Source of the DNA: Hymenobacter aerophilus DSM 13606
GTDB lineage: Bacteria; Bacteroidota; Bacteroidia; Cytophagales; Hymenobacteraceae
DNA length: 64,000 nucleotides
Assembly: GCF_000382225.1 (NCBI RefSeq)
Contig: NZ_KB907806.1
Location: 67,394-131,393, forward strand
Reading direction: 5' to 3'
A model generated the notes under the pieces. It did not search any database and was not told the DNA's origin. It saw only the letters and a list, made by a program, of their open reading frames with translations. A program made the translations under genes and the position numbers. Of the stretch, positions 1 to 6,218 are shown one piece after another (the first letter of the stretch is position 1; each line of letters opens with the position of its first letter).

Positions 1-212
1 GCCACCAGCTTGGGCATGGGGCGCGGGTCCTTGGCCGAGCCGGCCGCCACCTTTACCAGGCAGGCGCGGCACTTGCCGCCCGAGCCTTTCAGGGGCGTGT
101 AGTAGCACATGGCCGGGGGCACGATGCTGCCGCCAATCTGGCGGGCCGCATTCATAATAGTCGTCCCGTCCGGAACTTCTATCTCGATGCCGTCGAAGGT
201 TATTTTAGCCAT
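1..212 (-). CDS. nuoG: NADH:quinone oxidoreductase subunit G, N-terminal part (runs off the window)
   Basis: Only the first 70 codons are present; the gene continues beyond base 1. The translation starts at an ATG (210-212) and shows a ferredoxin-type [2Fe-2S] domain with C36, C48 and C51 in the arrangement C-x11-C-x2-C (GGKCRACLVKV at 46-55), the pattern of the NuoG/complex I 75-kDa subunit. In the family this protein carries electrons from the NuoF FMN through several Fe-S clusters to the quinone module. It lies downstream of nuoF on the same strand, separated by a 98-base gap that holds an inverted repeat. Identity is well supported by motif plus operon position; the molybdopterin-like C-terminal part cannot be seen. 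Confidence 0.9.
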   Translation of the reverse strand, partial: MAKITFDGIEIEVPDGTTIMNAARQIGGSIVPPAMCYYTPLKGSGGKCRACLVKVAAGSAKDPRPMPKLV

Positions 213-224
213 TGGGTCTGTATT

Positions 225-319
225 GAGAGCTTAGATTTGAGAACTTAGCGCTTAGATTCGGGCAGAATCGTTGGCTCCTATCTTCTTCTCTAAGCTCTAA
301 GTTCTCAAATCTACGCTCT
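225..319. repeat. Inverted repeat between nuoG and nuoF (TTAGAGC family)
   Basis: Left arm about 225-256 and right arm about 288-319, made of the words GAGAGCTTAG, ATTTGAGAAC and TTAGCGCTTAG. The right arm overlaps the last codons and the TAG stop (311-313) of nuoF, so the repeat has contributed the C-terminus of that protein. Similar repeats occur between nuoD and nuoC and between nuoC and nuoB. Confidence 0.8.
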
Positions 320-1651
320 AACTAATTGGCCGGGGTACACCGCGCCGGGCTTGGTGGCCTCCTGCGGGTGCGTTACGTACCACTCGAACTCGTCGCGGAA
401 GTGGCGCACGGCGGCGGCCACGGGCCAGGCGGCGGCTTCGCCGAGCGGGCAGATGGTGTTGCCCTCAATCTGCTTGGCCACGCTCACCAGCAGGTCGATG
501 TCGTGCCTCTGGCCGTGGCCGTGCACGAGGCGGTGCAACACCTTTTCGAGCCAACCGGTGCCCTCGCGGCAGGGCGAGCATTGCCCGCAGCTTTCGTGGT
601 GGTAGAAACGGGCGAAGCTCCAGGTATTGCGTACGATGCTGGTCGTCTCATCCATGGCAATGAAGCCGCCCGAGCCGAGCATGGTACCCGTTACAAATCC
701 GCCGTCGCTCAGCGACTCGTAGGTCATGAGGCGGTCTTCGCCGGCGGCCGTTTTGAGGATGAGTTCCTTGGGCAGAATCGGCACCGAGGAGCCACCTGCC
801 ACTACCGCTTTCAGGTCGCGGCCCTTCCAGATGCCGCCGCAGTACTCGTCGGAGTAGATGAACTCCTCGACGGGCAGGCCCAGCTCGATTTCGTAGATGC
901 CCGGCTTGTTGAGGTGGCCGCAGGCCGAGAACAGCTTGGTGCCGGTGCTCTTGCCCACGCCGATTTTCGCGTACTCGTCGCCGCCCTCGTTTACAATCAC
1001 CGGCACGGCCGCAATTGATTCGACGTTGTTGACCACCGTGGGGCGGGCGTACAGGCCCTGCACAGCCGGGAATGGCGGCTTATTGCGCGGGTTGCCGCGC
1101 TTACCCTCCAGGCTTTCGAGCAGCGCGGTTTCTTCGCCGCAGATATAGGCGCCGCCGCCCGGATGCACGAACAAATCTAGGTCGTAGCCCGAACCCAGGA
1201 TGTTCTTGCCCAGGAAACCGGCCGCGTAGGCTTCGGCAATGGCTTTTTCGAGGATGCGCAGCACGTACAGCAGCTCGCCCCGGATGTAGATGTACGAGGT
1301 GTTCGCGCCCAGCGCGTATGAGCTCGTAATCATGCCCTCAATCAGCAGGTGGGGCAGTTTCGACATCAGCTGCCGGTCCTTGAAGGTGCCCGGCTCCGAT
1401 TCGTCGGCGTTGCAGACGAGGTAGCGCGGCACGCCCTCGGGCTTGGCCAGGAAGCTCCACTTGAGGCCCGTGGGAAAGCCCGCGCCGCCGCGCCCACGCA
1501 GGCCCGACTTCTTGACTTCCTCCACCACCTCATCGGGGGTCATGGTTTTGAGGGCCTTCTCCACCGAGCGGTAGCCGCCGTGCTTGCGGTACACGTCGAG
1601 CGTCTCGATGCCTTCAACGTTGATATGTTCGGTCAGCAGTTTGCGTCCCAT
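311..1651 (-). CDS. nuoF: NADH:quinone oxidoreductase subunit F (NADH- and FMN-binding)
   Basis: A 446-residue protein of normal family length. It has the glycine-rich NADH-binding segment GLRGRGGAGFPTG (50-62), the FMN-binding stretch NADESEPGTFKDR, and four cysteines for the N3 [4Fe-4S] cluster (C355, C358, C361 in SCGQCSPC, and C401). In the family NuoF oxidises NADH and passes electrons via FMN to the NuoE/NuoG clusters on the cytoplasmic arm of complex I. It lies between nuoE and nuoG. The last residues (LVRA) and the stop codon come from an inverted-repeat arm, a small oddity that should not affect the active site. The start is the first ATG and leaves a 123-base gap to nuoE. Confidence 0.96.
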   Translation of the reverse strand: MGRKLLTEHINVEGIETLDVYRKHGGYRSVEKALKTMTPDEVVEEVKKSGLRGRGGAGFPTGLKWSFLAKPEGVPRYLVCNADESEPGTFKDRQLMSKLPHLLIEGMITSSYALGANTSYIYIRGELLYVLRILEKAIAEAYAAGFLGKNILGSGYDLDLFVHPGGGAYICGEETALLESLEGKRGNPRNKPPFPAVQGLYARPTVVNNVESIAAVPVIVNEGGDEYAKIGVGKSTGTKLFSACGHLNKPGIYEIELGLPVEEFIYSDEYCGGIWKGRDLKAVVAGGSSVPILPKELILKTAAGEDRLMTYESLSDGGFVTGTMLGSGGFIAMDETTSIVRNTWSFARFYHHESCGQCSPCREGTGWLEKVLHRLVHGHGQRHDIDLLVSVAKQIEGNTICPLGEAAAWPVAAAVRHFRDEFEWYVTHPQEATKPGAVYPGQLVRA

Positions 1652-1658
1652 TTCTTTG

Positions 1659-1762
1659 GAGCTGTTAGCTGTTAGCGGGTGGCTGTTAGCTAGGTAAATA
1701 AGCTGTCAGAACAAATCTGACGAACAAAATTACTGGGCAGAAAAGCTAGCAGCTAACAGCTA
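1659..1762. repeat. Inverted repeat between nuoF and nuoE (GTTAGCT words)
   Basis: The word GCTGTTAGCTGTTAGC at 1661-1676 pairs with GCTAGCAGCTAACAGC at about 1745-1760; a further partial copy lies at 1682-1694. The loop of about 68 bases contains AGCTGTCAGAACAAATCTGAC. A related, non-palindromic run of the same words (AGCTAACAGCTAGCAGC) lies at 9958-9974 between the kinase and regulator genes. Confidence 0.65.
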
Positions 1763-1774
1763 CTAGCCAACGGC

Positions 1775-2350
1775 CTAATTGTTGGCCAGCGCGTTGGGCA
1801 GGCCGTTTTCCTCCCAGGGCAGGGCGGGGCGGTGCACCTGGTTGCGCAGCTCCGTGAGCATAGCATCCACGGCCTCGGGCGTATCGAGCTGCTCGTAGTA
1901 TTTCTCGCGTACCTGCACGATGGGCGCGAAACCGCAGGCGGCCAGGCACTCCACTTCCTTCAAGGTAAACAAACCATCTTCGGACGCTGGACCACCCACT
2001 TTAGCGCCGGTGATGCGCTCCAAGTGGGCCGTCAGCTCCTCGGAGCCGCGCAACATGCAGGGGCCGGTGCGGCAGATTTCCAGCACGTGCTTGCCCACCG
2101 GCTTGAGGTTGAACATGGTGTAGAACGACGACACCTCGTACACTTCAATCGGCTTCACGCCCAGCACTTCGGCCACCAAATCCTGCACTTCGGGGCTTAC
2201 CCAACCGCCAAATTCGGCCTGGGCAATGTGCAGCACCGGCAGCATGGCCGACTTGCGGCGCTCCTCGGGGTATTGCTTGCAGATGCGCTCAATCTCGGCC
2301 TTGGCGGCTTCGGAAAATTGCGGTTTGGCAGCGGTGGCAGTCGATTCCAT
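1775..2350 (-). CDS. nuoE: NADH:quinone oxidoreductase subunit E ([2Fe-2S] thioredoxin-like)
   Basis: The 191-residue protein has the NuoE pattern: a helical N-terminal part (residues 13-80, with GGWVSPEVQDLVAEVLGV) followed by a thioredoxin-like domain whose four cysteines C93, C98, C135 and C139 (CRTGPC and CLAAC) bind the N1a [2Fe-2S] cluster. NuoE partners NuoF in the NADH-oxidising module. It starts only 20 bases after the nuoD stop, so the two are surely co-transcribed and probably translationally linked; there is no inverted repeat at this junction, unlike most other nuo junctions. Length and all cluster ligands are intact. Confidence 0.96.
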   Translation of the reverse strand: MESTATAAKPQFSEAAKAEIERICKQYPEERRKSAMLPVLHIAQAEFGGWVSPEVQDLVAEVLGVKPIEVYEVSSFYTMFNLKPVGKHVLEICRTGPCMLRGSEELTAHLERITGAKVGGPASEDGLFTLKEVECLAACGFAPIVQVREKYYEQLDTPEAVDAMLTELRNQVHRPALPWEENGLPNALANN

Positions 2351-2370
2351 ATCAGTTGTATTCAGAAAAA

Positions 2371-3639
2371 CTACGCGTCGAGCTCCCCGGCAATTACATT
2401 CATCGAGCTCAGCGTCACGATGGCGTCGGAGAGGGTCTGGCCCACCACCATTTCGGTGTAGGCCTGGTAGTAGATAAAGCAGGGGCGGCGGAAGTGCAGG
2501 CGGTAAGGCGTGCGGCCCCCGTCGGATACGAGGTAGAAGCCCAGCTCGCCGTTGCCACCCTCCACCGAGTGGTAGACCTCGCCCACGGGCGCGTCAATCT
2601 CGCCCATCACAATTTTAAAGTGATAGATGAGGGCCTCCATATTCTGGTACACGGCCTGCTTGGGGGGCAGGTAGAAGTGCGGCGCATCGGCGTGGTAGGG
2701 GCCGGCGGGCAGGTTTTCCAGGGCCTGCTCGATGATGCGCAGGCTCTGCCAGATTTCCTCGTTGCGCACCATAAACCGGTCGTAGGTGTCGCCCTTGGTG
2801 CCCACGGGAATCTCGAAATCGAAATCCTGGTAGCTGGAGTAGGGGTTCATCACCCGCACGTCGTAGTCGACGCCGGCGGCGCGCAGGTTGGGGCCGGTGA
2901 AGCCGTAGTTGAGGGCGCGCTCAGCCGAAATGGCGCCTACGTCCACCACCCGGTCCATGAAGATGCGGTTGCGGTTGAACATGGCCTCGAACTCACGCAT
3001 CACGGCCGGGAAGGCCTTCAGCCAGGCACGCAGCTTGCTGATGGCAATGTCGGAGAAGTCGCGCTCCATGCCGCCCACGCGGCCCATATTGGTGGTGAGG
3101 CGGGCGCCGCTTACTTCCTCGTAAATCTCGTACACCTTCTCCCGCTCGTCCATGAGGTAGAGGAAACCGGTGAAAGCGCCGGTGTCAACGCCCAGAATGC
3201 CGTTGCAGATGAGGTGGTCGGTGATGCGGGCCAACTCCATCAGAATCACCCGGATGTATTGGGCGCGCTTGGGCACTTCCACGCCCAGCAGCTTCTCTAC
3301 CGTCAGGTGCCAACCAAAGTTATTGATGGGCGACGAACAGTAGTTCATCCGGTCCGTCAGGGTCGTAATCTGGTAGAAGGGCCGGCGCTCGGCAATCTTC
3401 TCGAAGGCGCGGTGAATGTAGCCGATGGTGGGCACGCCGGAAATAATCCGCTCGCCATCCATTTGCAGGATGTTCTGGAAAATGCCGTGCGTGGCCGGGT
3501 GTGTCGGGCCCAGGTTCAGGGTCGTCAGCTCCTGGTTGAAATCGTTGACTGTGGGCGCGAGCGGGTGCAGCCGCGGCTGCTGCTCGCGCGCCTCCTCAAT
3601 TATTTTATGGGTGCCTTCCAGCGTGTCGTTTACTGCCAT
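2371..3639 (-). CDS. nuoD: NADH:quinone oxidoreductase subunit D (49-kDa type)
   Basis: The 422-residue protein carries the signature of the 49-kDa subunit: LGPTHPATHGIFQ near residue 43, RAFEKIAERRPFYQ, and the GGNGELGFYLVSDG segment near the C-terminus. With NuoB and NuoC it forms the quinone-binding connecting module; the conserved His and the C-terminal region line the quinone site in the family. NuoC is a separate gene here rather than the NuoCD fusion seen in enterobacteria. About 96 bases holding an inverted repeat separate it from nuoC. Start is the ATG at 3637-3639. Confidence 0.96.
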   Translation of the reverse strand: MAVNDTLEGTHKIIEEAREQQPRLHPLAPTVNDFNQELTTLNLGPTHPATHGIFQNILQMDGERIISGVPTIGYIHRAFEKIAERRPFYQITTLTDRMNYCSSPINNFGWHLTVEKLLGVEVPKRAQYIRVILMELARITDHLICNGILGVDTGAFTGFLYLMDEREKVYEIYEEVSGARLTTNMGRVGGMERDFSDIAISKLRAWLKAFPAVMREFEAMFNRNRIFMDRVVDVGAISAERALNYGFTGPNLRAAGVDYDVRVMNPYSSYQDFDFEIPVGTKGDTYDRFMVRNEEIWQSLRIIEQALENLPAGPYHADAPHFYLPPKQAVYQNMEALIYHFKIVMGEIDAPVGEVYHSVEGGNGELGFYLVSDGGRTPYRLHFRRPCFIYYQAYTEMVVGQTLSDAIVTLSSMNVIAGELDA

Positions 3640-3645
3640 CTGGTG

Positions 3646-3731
3646 TAGAGCTTAGAGCTTAGAGTCAAGAGCTTAGAAACAGGGTTATGCAAAAGAGAGA
3701 CTAAGGTCTAAGCTCTCAATTCTAAGCTCTA
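3646..3731. repeat. Inverted repeat between nuoD and nuoC (TTAGAGC family)
   Basis: Arms of about 31 bases, 3646-3676 and 3701-3731, built of TAGAGCTTAG words and separated by a 24-base loop. It ends a few bases from the nuoC stop codon. Confidence 0.8.
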
Positions 3732-3735
3732 AAAG

Positions 3736-4299
3736 TTACCGGCCAAAGAACAGGTCGGTTTTGTCTTCGCGGGTGCCGTCTTCGAGGGCATACTCCTTGC
3801 GCATCGGGTGGTAGTCCATGTCCTCCACGTTGAGGATGCGCATCAGATTGGGGTGGCCGGGGAAGATGATGCCGTAGAAATCGAAGGCCTCGCGCTCCAT
3901 CCAGTTGGCGGCCGAGTACAGGTCGGTCAGGGTGGGGGCCACCGGGTCGGCGATGGGGAAGAAAATTTTCAGTCGCAGCCGGATGTTGCGCGTGAGACTG
4001 TGCAGGTGGTACACCATGCCCAGTTCCTGGCCTTCGCGGTCGGGGAAGTGCATGCCGCACATGGTGGTCAGGAAGTTGAGCTGCAACTCCTGGTCCTGCT
4101 GCAAACCGGCGATGATGCCATGAATCTGCTCCCGCGTGGTCGTGGCCGTCAGCAGGCCGTAGGGCTCCTCCACATCCGTGAAGGCATCGGCCCCGAACAG
4201 GCGGTGCAGCAACGCCAGCAGCTCCGCGTTCTGTTGCGCGGCCGGGTCCTGGGCCTGAGCGGCTTCCTGAGCCGGGATGGATTCGTTCTGGTCAGCCAT
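3736..4299 (-). CDS. nuoC: NADH:quinone oxidoreductase subunit C (30-kDa type)
   Basis: The 187-residue protein contains the 30-kDa subunit signature in the C-terminal half (EREAFDFYGIIFPGHPNLMR, then YHPMRKEY). The first 25 residues are Gln/Ala rich and poorly conserved in appearance, an N-terminal extension before the domain. In complex I this subunit supports assembly of the connecting arm with NuoB and NuoD. It lies between nuoB and nuoD, with inverted repeats on both sides, so it is an isolated coding unit within the operon transcript. Confidence 0.95.
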   Translation of the reverse strand: MADQNESIPAQEAAQAQDPAAQQNAELLALLHRLFGADAFTDVEEPYGLLTATTTREQIHGIIAGLQQDQELQLNFLTTMCGMHFPDREGQELGMVYHLHSLTRNIRLRLKIFFPIADPVAPTLTDLYSAANWMEREAFDFYGIIFPGHPNLMRILNVEDMDYHPMRKEYALEDGTREDKTDLFFGR

Positions 4300-4302
4300 T
4301 TT

Positions 4303-4387
4303 ATAGAGCTTAGAGCTTAGATGTTAGAGCTTAGCCAGTGATAAAGCAGAACGGTCTAAGTTCTAAGCTCTATTATCTAAGCTCTAA
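4303..4387. repeat. Inverted repeat between nuoC and nuoB (TTAGAGC family)
   Basis: Arms 4303-4336 and 4354-4387, again built from TAGAGCTTAG words with single-base differences, and a loop of about 17 bases. It is the closest relative of the repeat at 3646-3731. Confidence 0.8.
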
Positions 4388-4394
4388 AAACAGC

Positions 4395-4949
4395 TTACTT
4401 GATATTGTACGAGGCCAGCAGGGCCTGGTATTCGGGCGAGTTGCGGCGGCGGATGGATTCGTTGCGGGCTAGGTCCTGCACGCGCATCAGGCCGTCGAGC
4501 ACCTGCTCGGGGCGCGGGGGGCAGCCGGGGATGTACACATCGACGGGAATGATGCGGTCGATGCCCTGGAGCACCGAATAAGTGTCGAAAATGCCGCCCG
4601 AGCAGGCGCAGGCACCCATGGCCAGCACCCAGCGGGGCTCGGCCATCTGCTCGTACACCTGTTTCACAATGGGGGCCATTTTCTTGGCAATCGTGCCCAT
4701 CACCATCAGCAAGTCGGCCTGCCGGGGCGAGAACGAGGGCCGCTCGGAGCCGAAGCGCGAAATGTCGTAGCGGGCGCCCATGGTGGCCATGAACTCGATG
4801 CCGCAGCAAGAGGTGGCGAACGGCAGGGGCCAGAGCGAGTTGGCGCGGGCCATGCCCACCACCTTCTCCAGCGAAGTGGCGAAGAAACCCGCGCCTTCGA
4901 GGCCGTCGGGGGCGTCCACCATTTTAATTTCAGGAACTCGGGTATCCAT
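4395..4949 (-). CDS. nuoB: NADH:quinone oxidoreductase subunit B (N2 cluster)
   Basis: A 184-residue protein from the ATG at 4947-4949. An in-frame GTG at 4991 would add 14 residues (HFFFPDFLVL), which do not look like this family, so the ATG is preferred. The tandem cysteine pair C48-C49 (FATSCCGIEF), C114 (MGACAC) and C143 (IPGCPPRPE) are the four ligands of the terminal [4Fe-4S] cluster N2, which hands electrons to quinone at the NuoB/NuoD interface. The gene is second in the operon after nuoA. Confidence 0.95.
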   Translation of the reverse strand: MDTRVPEIKMVDAPDGLEGAGFFATSLEKVVGMARANSLWPLPFATSCCGIEFMATMGARYDISRFGSERPSFSPRQADLLMVMGTIAKKMAPIVKQVYEQMAEPRWVLAMGACACSGGIFDTYSVLQGIDRIIPVDVYIPGCPPRPEQVLDGLMRVQDLARNESIRRRNSPEYQALLASYNIK

Positions 4950-5027
4950 AAGAACGAGAAAGTCAGGGAAGAAAAAGTGGATTAATTCCACTCAGAGCCA
5001 ACACCAGCCGGCCGGCAAAAGTTTGGC

Positions 5028-5420
5028 CTAACGGCTTTCGTTCCAGTTCAGAATGCCCTTTTTGATGACGTACACGAAGCCGGCCATCAGCAGGGTCAGG
5101 AACACGAGCATCTGCAAAAAGCCCGTGGTGCCCAGGGCCCGGAAATTCACGGCCCAGGGGTACATGAAGATAACCTCGACGTCGAAAAGCACGAACAGGA
5201 TGGCCGTGAGGAAGTATTTCACCGAAATCGGGGTGCGGGCGTTGCCCACCGACTCGATGCCGCACTCGAAGGCCTCGTCCTTCACCACGCTCTTGCGGCG
5301 CGGCCCCACCAGGTGCGAGACAATCATGGCAAACGCCACGAAGGCAATGGCCAGCACAAATTGCACGATGATGGGCAGAAAATCCTGGGGCTGGTATTGA
5401 ACGGGAACGGCGAGCAGCAT
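5028..5420 (-). CDS. nuoA: NADH:quinone oxidoreductase subunit A (membrane)
   Basis: A small membrane subunit with three hydrophobic helices (about IIVQFVLAIAFVAFAMIV, TAILFVLFDVEVIFMYPW and LQMLVFLTLLMAGFVYVI) and the conserved FECG and FDVE motifs of NuoA. Three starts are possible: ATG 5420 (130 residues), ATG 5456 (142) and TTG 5492 (154). The promoter at 5463-5493 predicts transcription from about 5456, so the TTG cannot be used; the ATG at 5420 gives a leader of about 36 bases and the usual NuoA length and is chosen. It is the first gene of the operon. Confidence 0.92.
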   Translation of the reverse strand: MLLAVPVQYQPQDFLPIIVQFVLAIAFVAFAMIVSHLVGPRRKSVVKDEAFECGIESVGNARTPISVKYFLTAILFVLFDVEVIFMYPWAVNFRALGTTGFLQMLVFLTLLMAGFVYVIKKGILNWNESR

Positions 5421-5462
5421 GGCAGCAACGGGTAAAAGGCCGGCTTTCGACGGCATGGGAGG

Positions 5463-5493
5463 CAAAGGTAGGCCCTTCGCAGTTGAGAACAAA
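5463..5493 (-). promoter_or_regulatory. Consensus Bacteroidota promoter of the nuo operon
   Basis: Read on the minus strand: TTTG at 5493-5490, a 19-base spacer, then TACCTTTG at 5470-5463. This matches the Bacteroidota primary-sigma consensus (TTG, 19-20 bases, TAnnTTTG). The expected start of transcription is about 7 bases further, near 5456. Confidence 0.8.
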
Positions 5494-5551
5494 TCTAAAA
5501 GCAGACGGGGAACGAAAGGCGTATCTTTACCTCAACCAAACTCCGCCCGAA

Positions 5552-6181
5552 ATGGCTTCCCCGCAACCCAAACTTCCCGCCCGCTACACCGTCGAAGAAT
5601 ACCTGGCGCTGGAAGAAACCGCCGACCAGCGCCACGAATTCTACCAGGGCGAAGTGTGGGCAATGGCCGGCGCCACGGCCTTACATAATGAGTTGTGCTA
5701 CAATTGCACTGCTAGCCTCAAAGGTGCCGCACGCAAGCAGGGCTGCAAGGTTTACTCGGAAAACGTGCAATTGGCGGTAGCCGATGGCCGGTTCTACACC
5801 TACCCCGACGTGATGGCGACCTGCCACGACGAGGACGTGCAGGCCGAGCGCACCATGCGCAATCCGGTGCTGCTAATTGAAGTGCTGTCGCCCTCAACGG
5901 CCGACTACGACCGGGTCTGGAAGCGGTTCCGCTACCAGCAACTGCCCTCGTTGCGCCACTACCTACTGGTATCGCAACAATACCAGGCCGTCGACTGGTA
6001 CCACCGCGCCTCCGACACCGCCGACTGGCAACACCAGGTGCTGACGATGCCCGATGAGGCCGCCGAAATTCCGGAGTTGGCCACCCGGCTGTTACTGGCC
6101 GACATTTACGCTGAGCTAGGCATACCCTTGGTAACCGACGACAACGCCGGCATGGAAAAACCAAACGGCCGCCCCGAGTAG
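5552..6181 (+). CDS. Uma2 family putative restriction-endonuclease-fold nuclease, copy 1
   Basis: A 209-residue protein starting at the ATG at 5552; the longer frame from 5483 adds residues with no family match. ARYTVEEYLALEE at the N-terminus, YPDVMATC and LLIEVLSPST in the middle are the hallmarks of the Uma2 family (DUF820), which adopts the PD-(D/E)xK fold; the Asp and Glu of the last two motifs are the likely metal ligands. The family is abundant in Cyanobacteria and some Bacteroidota, but its biological role is not established. A close paralogue lies at 10834-11439. The gene is divergent from nuoA, and its stop is inside a terminator hairpin. Confidence 0.85.
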   Translation: MASPQPKLPARYTVEEYLALEETADQRHEFYQGEVWAMAGATALHNELCYNCTASLKGAARKQGCKVYSENVQLAVADGRFYTYPDVMATCHDEDVQAERTMRNPVLLIEVLSPSTADYDRVWKRFRYQQLPSLRHYLLVSQQYQAVDWYHRASDTADWQHQVLTMPDEAAEIPELATRLLLADIYAELGIPLVTDDNAGMEKPNGRPE

Positions 6182-6196
6182 GACGGCCGTTTTGGT
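6160..6196. terminator. Bidirectional terminator hairpin
   Basis: CCAAACGGCCG at 6161-6171 pairs with CGGCCGTTTTGG at 6184-6195 around a 12-base loop, with A/T on the flanks. It overlaps the stop codon of the Uma2 gene and faces the end of the convergent outer-membrane protein gene. Confidence 0.75.
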
Positions 6197-6218
6197 ACGT
6201 GCAATAGCCCCAATCAGC

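Noticed and set aside
326..1018. Long open frame on the plus strand opposite nuoF
   Set aside because: It lies antisense to a complete nuoF, has no promoter or protein motif, and reflects the high GC content, as do many other long frames opposite real genes here.
2356..3648. 430-codon frame opposite nuoD
   Set aside because: Entirely antisense to nuoD with His/Val-rich composition typical of GC-rich shadow frames; no family features.
4950..4991. GTG start that would lengthen NuoB by 14 residues
   Set aside because: The extra hydrophobic residues do not resemble NuoB, and the ATG at 4949 gives the expected size.
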